From NCBI GenBank assembly GCA_946999025.1, contig CAMQBP010000127.1, forward strand, positions 1-5,994: a DNA stretch of 5,994 nucleotides, in the 5' to 3' direction. The translations under genes and the position numbers were made by a program. Positions 1 through 5,867 of the stretch are shown here, in pieces. The DNA comes from an uncultured Prevotella sp. GTDB lineage: Bacteria > Bacteroidota > Bacteroidia > Bacteroidales > Bacteroidaceae. Positions within the stretch are counted from its first letter, which is position 1. Each line of letters starts with the position of its first letter. A model generated the notes under the pieces. The model did not search any database. It was not told the DNA's origin and saw nothing but the letters and a program-made list of their open reading frames with translations.

Positions 1-489
1 GGATTTGGTTGCACTGTATGCCGGTGCTGGCCCTAATCCCTTGGTTCCAGCAATGGATGACACCACGGCAATGTGGCCTCCCCCATGCACTGCCATATAT
101 CTGTAGGCTGCTCCCACCATCCTGACGAACCCCATGCCATTGGTGTTTACCGTGTTCAGCTCTATATCTTCCTCAAGCTCTTGATTGATTTTTCCGACAC
201 CTGACACATGCAAATATAAGTCTACGCCACCCATGCACTCAATTAAATCGAGCAACTGGGCAGGAGCATCATCGCTACATACATCAATTTTGGCTGTATG
301 GATGGTTGAAGCGCGAGCTTGCGAGCCATTACTTACGGAGAAATTACGATGAAGGGTTTCTTCTCTCCACTTGTTCAAAACATTGATACGTCGGGCCGCT
401 ATCCCGACAATCCAGCCGGCATCATAAAAGAGTTGCGCCAGTTCTTTCCCCATTCCTGATGAGGCTCCCATGATAATTACTTTGTTCAT
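1..489 (-). CDS. Short-chain dehydrogenase/reductase (SDR), 3' end cut off by the window edge
   Basis: This is an NAD(P)-dependent oxidoreductase of the classical SDR fold; its substrate cannot be told from the sequence. The 163 visible residues start at the ATG whose complement is 487-489 and stay open to base 1. The Rossmann glycine motif GASSGMG is at residues 8-14. Arg33-Arg34 follow the second beta strand, a pattern that usually favours NADP(H). The catalytic set is Ser145 (in VSSIAG), Tyr158 and Lys162 (YSATK), with the same 13 and 4 residue spacing as in FabG. Asn117 (in NTNGMG) fits the fourth catalytic residue. The usual NNAG motif is replaced by HVSG (94-97). The family normally has about 240-260 residues, so some 80-90 are missing. 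The start is firm because the glycine motif begins at residue 8. The gene is divergent from sppA. It is probably a cytosolic enzyme of unknown role. Confidence 0.9.
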   Translation of the reverse strand, partial: MNKVIIMGASSGMGKELAQLFYDAGWIVGIAARRINVLNKWREETLHRNFSVSNGSQARASTIHTAKIDVCSDDAPAQLLDLIECMGGVDLYLHVSGVGKINQELEEDIELNTVNTNGMGFVRMVGAAYRYMAVHGGGHIAVVSSIAGTKGLGPAPAYSATKS

Positions 490-494
490 GATGA

Positions 495-502
495 CAAATA
501 TA
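495..502 (-). promoter_or_regulatory. Possible Bacteroides-type -7 box for the SDR gene
   Basis: On the minus strand these bases read TATATTTG, a match to the Bacteroides -7 consensus TAnnTTTG. Only five bases separate the box from the SDR start codon, so a transcript begun here would be nearly leaderless. No clear -33 TTTG is seen at the expected distance; TTCG at 527-524 is the nearest. It may be a chance match in A/T-rich DNA. Confidence 0.3.
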
Positions 503-556
503 TGACAGATTACTTAAAAAAACGAAGTATTTCATGACATTATGGATAAAATTAAG

Positions 557-564
557 TATATTTG
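557..564 (+). promoter_or_regulatory. Likely -7 promoter box of sppA
   Basis: TATATTTG followed by C matches the Bacteroides -7 consensus TAnnTTTG. Transcription would start near 568-570 and leave a leader of about 22 bases before the ATG at 591. A good -33 TTTG is not present; the closest is TTTC at 530-533, whose 23-base spacing is longer than the usual 19-21. The box lies downstream of the upstream in-frame ATG at 534, which argues that translation starts at 591. It would be the promoter for the whole sppA-lpxK-PNP-thiL cluster. Confidence 0.5.
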
Positions 565-590
565 CATTCAGTAATCAAAACTTTATCTCT

Positions 591-2360
591 ATGAAAGATT
601 TTTTCAAATATGTTGGAGCAACAGTCGTAGGACTGATCGTTTTTGGACTGATTGTGGTGATTTTTGGCACGATGAGTATAGTAGGTTTGATATCATCTGC
701 GCAAGCTACTCAAAATGTTAGCAAAAACTCCGTTCTTGTTTTAAATCTTTCAGGTAGTTTGGCTGAACAAGGTAGTGATGATGTTTGGGGAATGCTCACC
801 GGAAACGAACTTGGTTCCGTAGGGCTTGACGATATTCTTTCTGCCATCAAAAAAGCAAAAAATAATGACAGAATCAAAGGAATCTATATAGAGTCGGGTA
901 TATTTTTGGCTAATTATGCCAGTAGACAAGAGATAAGAAATGCACTCTTAGACTTCAAAAAGAGCGGCAAAAAAATCATTGCTTACGGCGACAACTACAC
1001 TCAGGGCAACTACTATCTGGCCTCTGTAGCTGACAAGGTTTTTCTGAATCCACGAGGCATGATTGATTGGCACGGCATTGGCGCTCAACCAATGTTTGTG
1101 AAAGATTTGCTGAAAAAAGTCGGTATACAGTATCAAGTCGTCAAAGTTGGAAAATACAAGAGTGCCACAGAAATGTACATCGCCGACAAGATGAGCGATC
1201 CCAGCCGTGAGCAAACGCAGGCTTACATTGACGGTATTTGGTCAGACGTGCTCAAGGCAGTGAGTGACAGCAGGAAAATCAACGTGGATAAGTTGAACCA
1301 ATATGCTGACAGCTTGATTACTTTCAGCAACCCAAAGGACTATGTGGATGCTAAACTGGTGGATGGCTTGCTTTATACCAACCAGGTGAAGGACGAAGTA
1401 AAGAAGATGTTCGGACTCGACAAGGATGATCCAGTCAACCAAGTGGGCATCACAGACATGCGTAGTGTCAAGGAAGAGAGCGAAGGAGAGGAGGTTGCGG
1501 TGTATTATGCATACGGCTCTATCGTCGACAATCCGGTGACTGGCAGCATGTTTGGAGCTGAACACATGATTGTAGGTTCGGAAGTTTGCAAGGATTTGGA
1601 GGCTTTGGCAGAAGATGATGACGTGAAAGCAGTTGTTCTTAGAATCAACTCAGGCGGCGGAAGTGCATACGCTTCAGAGCAGATGTGGAATCAGGTTGAG
1701 CAACTGAAGAAGAAGAAACCCGTTGTGGTTTCGATGGGTGATATGGCTGCATCAGGCGGATATTACATGGGTTGCAATGCCAATTGGATTGTAGCGCAGC
1801 CCACCACGCTTACGGGCAGCATCGGTATTTTTGCCATGATACCAGACATGAGTCAGTTGCTTACACAAAAATTGGGAATCAAGTTTGATGAAGTGAAGAC
1901 CAATAAGAATTCTACGTTTGGCTCGTCAGCACGACCACTGAACGCAGAAGAAATCGGTTACCTCGCAAGATACATCGATCGGGGATACGCTCTCTTCCGC
2001 CAACGCGTGGCTGACGGACGCAAATTGTCTGTCAATCAAGTTGAGGCTATCGCTCAAGGGCACGTCTTCGTAGGACGAGATGCTTTGAAAATCAAACTGG
2101 TAGACGAATTAGGTGGTCTGGATAAAGCGGTTGAAAAAGCTGCAAAGCTGGCTAAACTCGAAGAGTTTTACACGCAAGACTATCCTGCAAAGGCAAGTTG
2201 GATGGACCAATTGACGGGTGCCATGAGCGGCGGCAACTATCTTGACGAGCAATTACGAGCCACATTAGGCGAATATTATGAGCCCTTCATGTTGCTCAAG
2301 ACAATGAATCAGCAAAACATGATTCAAGCTCGCATACCATTTTATCTGAACATCAGATAA
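591..2360 (+). CDS. sppA: Signal peptide peptidase SppA, 67 kDa type (family S49)
   Basis: This is a membrane-bound serine protease that degrades signal peptides left in the membrane after secretion. The 589 residues are close to the 618 of E. coli SppA, the long form with two related halves. A single hydrophobic segment at about residues 8-36 anchors it in the inner membrane, with the protease on the outer face. The catalytic Lys-Ser pair is split between the halves: Lys190 in VGKYKSA (E. coli Lys209) and Ser388 in MAASGGYY (E. coli Ser409). The spacing of 198 residues matches the 200 in E. coli. The glycine-rich INSGGGSAYASE and TLTGSIGIF stretches belong to the second half. The ATG at 591 is preferred over the in-frame ATG at 534: it gives the usual MKDFFKYV start and lies after the probable promoter. 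There is no Shine-Dalgarno sequence. It is the first gene of the cluster. Confidence 0.96.
   Translation: MKDFFKYVGATVVGLIVFGLIVVIFGTMSIVGLISSAQATQNVSKNSVLVLNLSGSLAEQGSDDVWGMLTGNELGSVGLDDILSAIKKAKNNDRIKGIYIESGIFLANYASRQEIRNALLDFKKSGKKIIAYGDNYTQGNYYLASVADKVFLNPRGMIDWHGIGAQPMFVKDLLKKVGIQYQVVKVGKYKSATEMYIADKMSDPSREQTQAYIDGIWSDVLKAVSDSRKINVDKLNQYADSLITFSNPKDYVDAKLVDGLLYTNQVKDEVKKMFGLDKDDPVNQVGITDMRSVKEESEGEEVAVYYAYGSIVDNPVTGSMFGAEHMIVGSEVCKDLEALAEDDDVKAVVLRINSGGGSAYASEQMWNQVEQLKKKKPVVVSMGDMAASGGYYMGCNANWIVAQPTTLTGSIGIFAMIPDMSQLLTQKLGIKFDEVKTNKNSTFGSSARPLNAEEIGYLARYIDRGYALFRQRVADGRKLSVNQVEAIAQGHVFVGRDALKIKLVDELGGLDKAVEKAAKLAKLEEFYTQDYPAKASWMDQLTGAMSGGNYLDEQLRATLGEYYEPFMLLKTMNQQNMIQARIPFYLNIR
2342..2360 (+). 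repeat. Perfect hairpin over the sppA stop codon
   Basis: TTATCTGA (2342-2349) and TCAGATAA (2353-2360) are exact reverse complements around the three-base loop ACA. The TAA stop is the last three bases of the right arm. The stem is A/T-rich and has no following T run, so it is not a standard terminator. It may protect or help process the mRNA, or may be chance within the codons for YLNIR. Confidence 0.4.
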
Positions 2361-2384
2361 TCCAGAACATCAAGACCACGTTCT

Positions 2385-2437
2385 TAACTCGCATCAACAC
2401 AGCGGCCATTAAACATGATGACCCGCTGTACGAGTAA
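2385..2437 (+). repeat. Hairpin in the sppA-lpxK spacer
   Basis: ACAGCGG (2399-2405) pairs with CCGCTGT (2423-2429), and the outer ACTCG (2387-2391) pairs with CGAGT (2431-2435), with an unequal internal loop between them. TT/AA pairs may extend the base. The right arm could instead form GAGT-aag-ACTC (2432-2442). No T run follows, so it is more likely an mRNA processing, stability or partial attenuation element than a full terminator. The 92-base spacer holds no gene, and no TAnnTTTG promoter box was seen in it. Confidence 0.4.
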
Positions 2438-2452
2438 GACTCAATGTAATGA

Positions 2453-3631
2453 ATGAGGACAGAAGGAGATTATATAAAGATTAACGAATGGCTGCTGCCA
2501 CTGAGTTGGCTGTATGGAATTGGTGTGAGGTTGCGCAATCAAATGTTTGAAATGGGCATCCTGAAAGAGCAGACATACGATATTCCTATCATCTCCGTTG
2601 GCAACATGACTGTGGGTGGAACGGGAAAAACACCGCATGTTGAATACCTGGTTCGCCTCCTTGGTGACAGGATGAAAGTGGGTGTGCTGTCAAGAGGCTA
2701 TAAACGAAAAAGCAAAGGCTATGTATTGGCGCGCGAAGATTCAACCATGCAGGAAATTGGGGATGAGCCGTTCCAGATGAAATCCAAATTCCCCAACATC
2801 TTTGTCGCTGTGGATGCGAACAGAAGGAGGGGCATTGAGAACTTGACATCTGATGCAGAAACGAAAGATGTTGATGTGATCATCCTGGACGATGCTTACC
2901 AACATCGCTATGTAAAGCCAGGAATCAACATTTTGCTGGTAGACTATCATCGGTTCATCATGAACGACCAACTGTTGCCAGCCGGTCGTCTACGCGAGCC
3001 ATTGAGTGGGAAAAATCGAGCAGATGTGGTCATCGTGACCAAATGTCCCAAAGACTTAAAGCCGATGGAGTTTCGGGTTTTGACCAAAAACATGGACCTC
3101 TACCCTTTTCAGTCACTGTTCTTTACGACGATTAAATATGGTAGTTTGCAACCAATCTTTGGCGGACCAACTCGTACTCTCCATACCATTAAGAATACAA
3201 ACGTACTTTTGGTGACGGGCATCGCTTCGCCCAAGCAAATGTATGAAGACCTGAAACACCATTGTCAGCAAATTCATCCATTAAAATTTGCTGATCACCA
3301 CCTGTTCACAAGGAAAGACATTGACAAACTAAATGCACAATTTGAGGCAATCAAGTCACCGAAAATTGTCATCACAACCGAAAAAGATGCCACGCGACTG
3401 GTTGCTGTAGACGGCCTCTCTGACCAAGTCAAGAATGCTATTTATTCATTACCAATACAAATAAGTTTTCTTCAAAACGATGAAGAAGCATTCAACCATA
3501 AAATCATTAGTTATGTACGAAAAAATTCAAGAAACAGCATCCTGGTTGAAAGAAAGGATGACAACAAGTCCAAAGACAGCAATCATCCTGGGAACCGGGT
3601 TAGGACAATTAGCTTCAGAGATAACAGATAG
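2453..3631 (+). CDS. lpxK: Tetraacyldisaccharide 4'-kinase LpxK
   Basis: LpxK transfers phosphate from ATP to the 4' position of the tetraacyldisaccharide 1-phosphate and so makes lipid IVA, the sixth step of lipid A synthesis. It works at the cytoplasmic face of the inner membrane. The N-terminus has an amphipathic, probably membrane-touching segment (about 13-32). Then come the P-loop VGGTGKTP (54-61), LSRGYKR (79-85), GDEP (103-106), DDAYQHR (146-152, the family's DDGFQHR), AGRLREP (177-183), DHH (281-283) and TTEKDATRL (308-316). The 392 residues exceed the 315-330 of Aquifex and E. coli. Residues from about 355 on are polar, lack a family motif I know, and lie wholly inside the next gene, which is read in another frame. 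The ATG at 2453 is the only in-frame ATG ahead of IKINEWLLPLSW. AGAAGGAG at 2461-2468 resembles a ribosome site but falls inside the gene, with no in-frame ATG shortly after it. Confidence 0.95.
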   Translation: MRTEGDYIKINEWLLPLSWLYGIGVRLRNQMFEMGILKEQTYDIPIISVGNMTVGGTGKTPHVEYLVRLLGDRMKVGVLSRGYKRKSKGYVLAREDSTMQEIGDEPFQMKSKFPNIFVAVDANRRRGIENLTSDAETKDVDVIILDDAYQHRYVKPGINILLVDYHRFIMNDQLLPAGRLREPLSGKNRADVVIVTKCPKDLKPMEFRVLTKNMDLYPFQSLFFTTIKYGSLQPIFGGPTRTLHTIKNTNVLLVTGIASPKQMYEDLKHHCQQIHPLKFADHHLFTRKDIDKLNAQFEAIKSPKIVITTEKDATRLVAVDGLSDQVKNAIYSLPIQISFLQNDEEAFNHKIISYVRKNSRNSILVERKDDNKSKDSNHPGNRVRTISFRDNR

Positions 3632-4322
3632 TTACGAATTCGCCTATACTGACATTCCAAACTTCCCCCTGTCCACGGTGGAAGGTCATTCTGGCAAACT
3701 TATTTTTGGCAAGTTGGGAGGTAAGGACATCATGGCTATGCAAGGCCGATTTCACTATTATGAAGGTTATGACATGAAAGAAGTAACCTTCCCAGAGCGT
3801 ATCATGTACGAACTGGGCATTGAAACTTTGTTTGTTTCCAATGCCTCGGGAGGAGTGAATCCCGACTTTAAAATTGGAGATTTAATGATCATCGACGATC
3901 ATATCAACTTCTTCCCAGAGCATCCACTCCATGGAAAGAACTTCCCAACAGGCCCAAGATTCCCTGATATGCACGAGGCCTATGACAGACAACTGAGAAC
4001 TCTGGCTGACAAAATTGCCAAAGAAAAAAGTATCAGAGTGGTTCATGGTGTATACGTTGGCGTACAGGGACCGACTTTTGAAACACCTGCAGAATACAGA
4101 ATGTATCATCGTTTAGGGGGTGACGCAGTAGGAATGAGCACCGTACCCGAAGTCATTGTGGCTCGTCACTGTGGCATCAAGGTGTTTGGAATGAGCATCA
4201 TAACCGATTTAGGAATAGAGGGACAACCCGTCGAAGTTTCTCATGAAGAGGTTCAGGCTGCTGCGAACAAAGCTCAACCGCTGATGACTGCAATCATGAG
4301 CGAAATCATCAAGAGAAGTTAA
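3513..4322 (+). CDS. punA: Purine nucleoside phosphorylase, trimeric (PNP-I) type
   Basis: This cytosolic salvage enzyme splits purine nucleosides with phosphate into the free base and (deoxy)ribose 1-phosphate. The 269 residues are normal for the low-mass trimeric family. Comparing with human PNP by eye, the phosphate loop is GTGLG (27-31; Thr28 for human Ser33). Arg79 and His81 lie in QGRFHYYEGY. The base site has Glu190 in GPTFET (human Glu201), Met208 in GMST (Met219) and His244 in SHEEV (His257). Asp232 in SIITDLG stands where human PNP has Asn243. The ATG at 3513 gives the expected N-terminal helix MYEKIQETASWLKERM before the phosphate loop. The in-frame ATG at 3480 would add 11 unusual residues and deepen the overlap with lpxK. 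Even from 3513 the overlap is 119 bases. There is no Shine-Dalgarno sequence. XapA- or MTA phosphorylase-like specificity is possible, but the overall motif set is PNP. Confidence 0.93.
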   Translation: MYEKIQETASWLKERMTTSPKTAIILGTGLGQLASEITDSYEFAYTDIPNFPLSTVEGHSGKLIFGKLGGKDIMAMQGRFHYYEGYDMKEVTFPERIMYELGIETLFVSNASGGVNPDFKIGDLMIIDDHINFFPEHPLHGKNFPTGPRFPDMHEAYDRQLRTLADKIAKEKSIRVVHGVYVGVQGPTFETPAEYRMYHRLGGDAVGMSTVPEVIVARHCGIKVFGMSIITDLGIEGQPVEVSHEEVQAAANKAQPLMTAIMSEIIKRS

Positions 4323-4327
4323 GGCAT

Positions 4328-4416
4328 ACTCACCGCAAGCTGATGAGTGAGTTGACAAGGCGTATCCACGCTCTCACGTTTCTAAAACAATCAATGGGTA
4401 TTCCTGTCAACTCACC
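4328..4416 (+). repeat. Imperfect inverted repeat with a competing hairpin in the PNP-thiL spacer
   Basis: GTGAGTTGACAAGG (4347-4360) pairs with CCTGTCAACTCAC (4403-4415), 13 pairs with one bulged A. GTATCC (4362-4367) can pair further in with GGGTAT (4396-4401), leaving a loop of 28 bases. The heptamer ACTCACC occurs at 4328-4334 and again at 4410-4416, so GTGAGT (4347-4352) can pair with either copy and the two folds exclude each other. No T run follows the large stem. It ends about 42 bases before the thiL start. This could be an attenuator-like leader, a processing site or a stability element. It does not match the TPP riboswitch pattern. Confidence 0.5.
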
Positions 4417-4457
4417 TTGTAATCAATAAACTTTACAGTTAATTACCACTCAAGCGA

Positions 4458-5564
4458 ATGACAGACATTTCAAAACTGGGTGAATTCAAACTCATTGATC
4501 ACCTCACAAAAGACATCCAATTACAGAACCAATCAACAAAACTTGGTGTTGGTGACGATTGTGCCGTGATGCACTATCCTGATAAAGAGGTACTGATGAC
4601 TACTGACATGCTGATGGAAGGCGTTCATTTTGACCTCACCTACATCGACATGCAACATCTTGGCTACAAGTCAGCCATGGTGAATATCAGCGATGTATTT
4701 GCCATGAACGGAACACCTAAGCAGTTGTTGGTGAGCTTAGCCATTGACAAAAGGTTCAAGGTTGAAGACATGGAGGCTTTTTATAGCGGCCTGCAAATGG
4801 CCTGTAATAAATGGCATGTGGACATTGTGGGAGGCGACACAACGTCCTCACGCACGGGTATGGCCATCAGTATTACCTGTATTGGGGAAGCAAAAAAGGA
4901 AGACATCGTCTATCGCAGCGGCGCAAAAGACACTGACCTGATTTGCGTCAGCGGTGATTTAGGTGCAGCCTATATGGGATTGATGTTGTTAGAGCGTGAG
5001 AAAGATGTATATTACCAGCAGACAGATGAACTCAACAAGAAGCTTAAAGCAGCGCAAAAGGAACAAGACAATCAACTTGTAGAACACCTAAAGAAGAAAC
5101 TTAGCGAGCTTGGTAACTTCCAACCAGACTTTGCAGGGAAAGAGTATCTGCTGCAAAGGCAATTGCAAACAGAGGCAAGAGGCGACATCATAGAAAAGCT
5201 CCAGACAGCCAACATCCACCCCACTGCCATGATTGACATCTCTGATGGATTGAGCAGTGAACTGCTACATATATGCAAACAAAGCAAATGCGGATGTAGA
5301 ATTTATGAGAAGAACCTGCCAATTGACTACCAAACAGCCGTCATGGCAGAAGAACTGAACATGAACGTCACGACTTGTGCGTTGAATGGCGGCGAAGACT
5401 ATGAACTGCTTTTCACCGTTCCCATCACCGATCATGAAAAGATACAGCAGATAGAAGGCGTGCGAATGATTGGACATATCACCAAAGAATCACTAGGAGC
5501 ACAACTAATCACACGCGACAATCAGGAATTTACACTACGGGCTCAGGGGTGGAATCCGCTATAA
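4458..5564 (+). CDS. thiL: Thiamine-monophosphate kinase ThiL
   Basis: ThiL phosphorylates thiamine monophosphate with ATP to thiamine diphosphate, the active cofactor and last step of the pathway, in the cytosol. The family motifs appear in order: GVGDDCAV (30-37), TTDMLMEGVHF (48-58), NISDVFAMNG (76-85), IVGGDTTSS (123-131), VSGDLGAAYMG (164-174), MIDISDGLSSELL (258-270) and GGEDYELLFTVP (311-322). The Asp residues in GDD, TTD, SD and GGD are the usual Mg-ATP and phosphate ligands. The length of 368 exceeds the 325 of E. coli ThiL. The extra length is largely a Lys/Glu/Gln-rich, helix-prone insertion at about 187-224. The ATG at 4458 places the GDD motif at the normal distance from the N-terminus; there is no Shine-Dalgarno sequence. 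The gene lies 135 bases after the phosphorylase gene and probably belongs to the same transcription unit. No other thiamine genes are visible. Confidence 0.96.
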   Translation: MTDISKLGEFKLIDHLTKDIQLQNQSTKLGVGDDCAVMHYPDKEVLMTTDMLMEGVHFDLTYIDMQHLGYKSAMVNISDVFAMNGTPKQLLVSLAIDKRFKVEDMEAFYSGLQMACNKWHVDIVGGDTTSSRTGMAISITCIGEAKKEDIVYRSGAKDTDLICVSGDLGAAYMGLMLLEREKDVYYQQTDELNKKLKAAQKEQDNQLVEHLKKKLSELGNFQPDFAGKEYLLQRQLQTEARGDIIEKLQTANIHPTAMIDISDGLSSELLHICKQSKCGCRIYEKNLPIDYQTAVMAEELNMNVTTCALNGGEDYELLFTVPITDHEKIQQIEGVRMIGHITKESLGAQLITRDNQEFTLRAQGWNPL

Positions 5565-5699
5565 ATGAACTCTTTGTGTGTGTGCTGGCCATCAAAAACG
5601 GTTCTGATGACAGACGCATATCTGCACTTTCATCGCGTGTTCTCTTTGTTAACAAATATTAATCCGTATCATTTTTTCAAGAAATGTTTCGATGATTAG
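5565..5699 (+). CDS. Doubtful 44-residue ORF in the thiL-tRNA spacer
   Basis: An ATG directly after the thiL stop codon opens 44 codons, ending in TAG at 5697-5699. The product would begin MNSLCVCWPSKTV and end FFKKCFDD. It has three Cys among 44 residues, no clear membrane segment and no domain I recognise. Its end overlaps the -33 region of the tRNA promoter, which argues against a real gene. Translational restart after thiL is conceivable. I list it because it fills most of a stretch that is otherwise without genes. Confidence 0.12.
   Translation: MNSLCVCWPSKTVLMTDAYLHFHRVFSLLTNINPYHFFKKCFDD
5645..5656. promoter_or_regulatory. 12-base palindrome upstream of the tRNA promoter
   Basis: TTTGTTAACAAA is a perfect palindrome, 31 bases upstream of the -33 element of the tRNA-Phe promoter. 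TTTG and TTAACAAAT words are common in Bacteroidota upstream regions, so it may be an upstream promoter element, an operator, or only compositional. No second copy was found in the window. Confidence 0.25.
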
Positions 5700-5718
5700 A
5701 TAATATTTCTTACCTTTG
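5687..5718 (+). promoter_or_regulatory. Promoter of tRNA-Phe
   Basis: The -7 box TACCTTTG (5711-5718) is an exact TAnnTTTG match followed by C. TTTC (5687-5690) is a one-mismatch -33 TTTG, with a spacing of 20 bases, within the usual 19-21. The start of transcription would be near 5723-5725, giving a short 5' leader of about ten bases before the mature tRNA. This is the best promoter in the window. Confidence 0.75.
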
Positions 5719-5734
5719 CAACCGCAAAAGCAAT

Positions 5735-5807
5735 GGTGCCATAGCTCAGTTGGTAGAGCAAAGGACTGAAAATCCTTGTGTCCCCGGTTCGATTCCTGGT
5801 GGTACCA
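5735..5807 (+). tRNA. tRNA-Phe (anticodon GAA)
   Basis: The 73 bases fold as a full cloverleaf. The acceptor stem GGTGCCA/TGGTACC has one G-T pair (4-69). The D arm is GCTC-AGTTGGTA-GAGC. The anticodon arm is AAGGA-CTGAAAA-TCCTT, with GAA at 5768-5770 reading Phe codons UUC and UUU. The variable loop is GTGTC. The T arm is CCCGG-TTCGATT-CCTGG, with one C-T mismatch (positions 51-63, bases 5785 and 5797). The discriminator is A5807. The CCA end is not encoded (CAG follows), so it must be added by the nucleotidyltransferase. The gene has its own promoter and terminator and appears to be transcribed alone. Confidence 0.97.
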
Positions 5808-5816
5808 CAGTAAAAA

Positions 5817-5867
5817 GGTTGCAAATAAAAAGTCCTGAACAAGTGTTCAGGACTTTTTATTTGCACC
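5817..5867 (+). terminator. Strong intrinsic terminator after tRNA-Phe, probably bidirectional
   Basis: A perfect 20-base inverted repeat (arms 5821-5840 and 5845-5864) surrounds the loop AAGT. GGT (5817-5819) and ACC (5865-5867) extend it past one bulged T. The G/C core GTCCTGAAC is flanked by an A run on the left and a T run (TTTTTATTT) on the right, so it can end transcripts from both directions. It begins about ten bases after the tRNA end. Confidence 0.9.

Noticed and set aside
534..590. Longer sppA start at the ATG at 534
   Set aside because: It would add 19 residues before the typical MKDFFKYV start and begin upstream of the likely -7 box.
948..1565. Minus-strand ORFs of 88 and 107 codons inside sppA
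   Set aside because: They lie opposite a clearly conserved gene, have no recognisable motif and look like frame shadows.
2441..2971. Minus-strand ORFs of 65-86 codons inside lpxK
   Set aside because: They overlap one another and the conserved P-loop region of lpxK, and their compositions do not look like real proteins.
3480..3512. Longer phosphorylase start at the ATG at 3480
   Set aside because: The 11 extra residues (MKKHSTIKSLV) are not like the family N-terminus and only reflect lpxK coding sequence in another frame.
4340..4346. Hammerhead ribozyme core (CTGATGA)
   Set aside because: The matching GAAA strand and cleavage-site stem are not found at workable distances; a seven-base word is expected by chance.
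4323..4457. TPP riboswitch in front of thiL
   Set aside because: The conserved CTGAGA and ACCTGATC-type core elements of the THI box are absent, and the spacer does not fold into its two-armed shape by eye.
4744..4941. Plus-strand ORF of 65 codons inside thiL
   Set aside because: It lies wholly within conserved thiL motifs, in another frame, without a family signature.
5735..5864. Attachment site of an integrated element at the 3' end of the tRNA
   Set aside because: No integrase gene and no direct repeat of the tRNA 3' end is seen downstream; the region is a plain promoter-tRNA-terminator unit.
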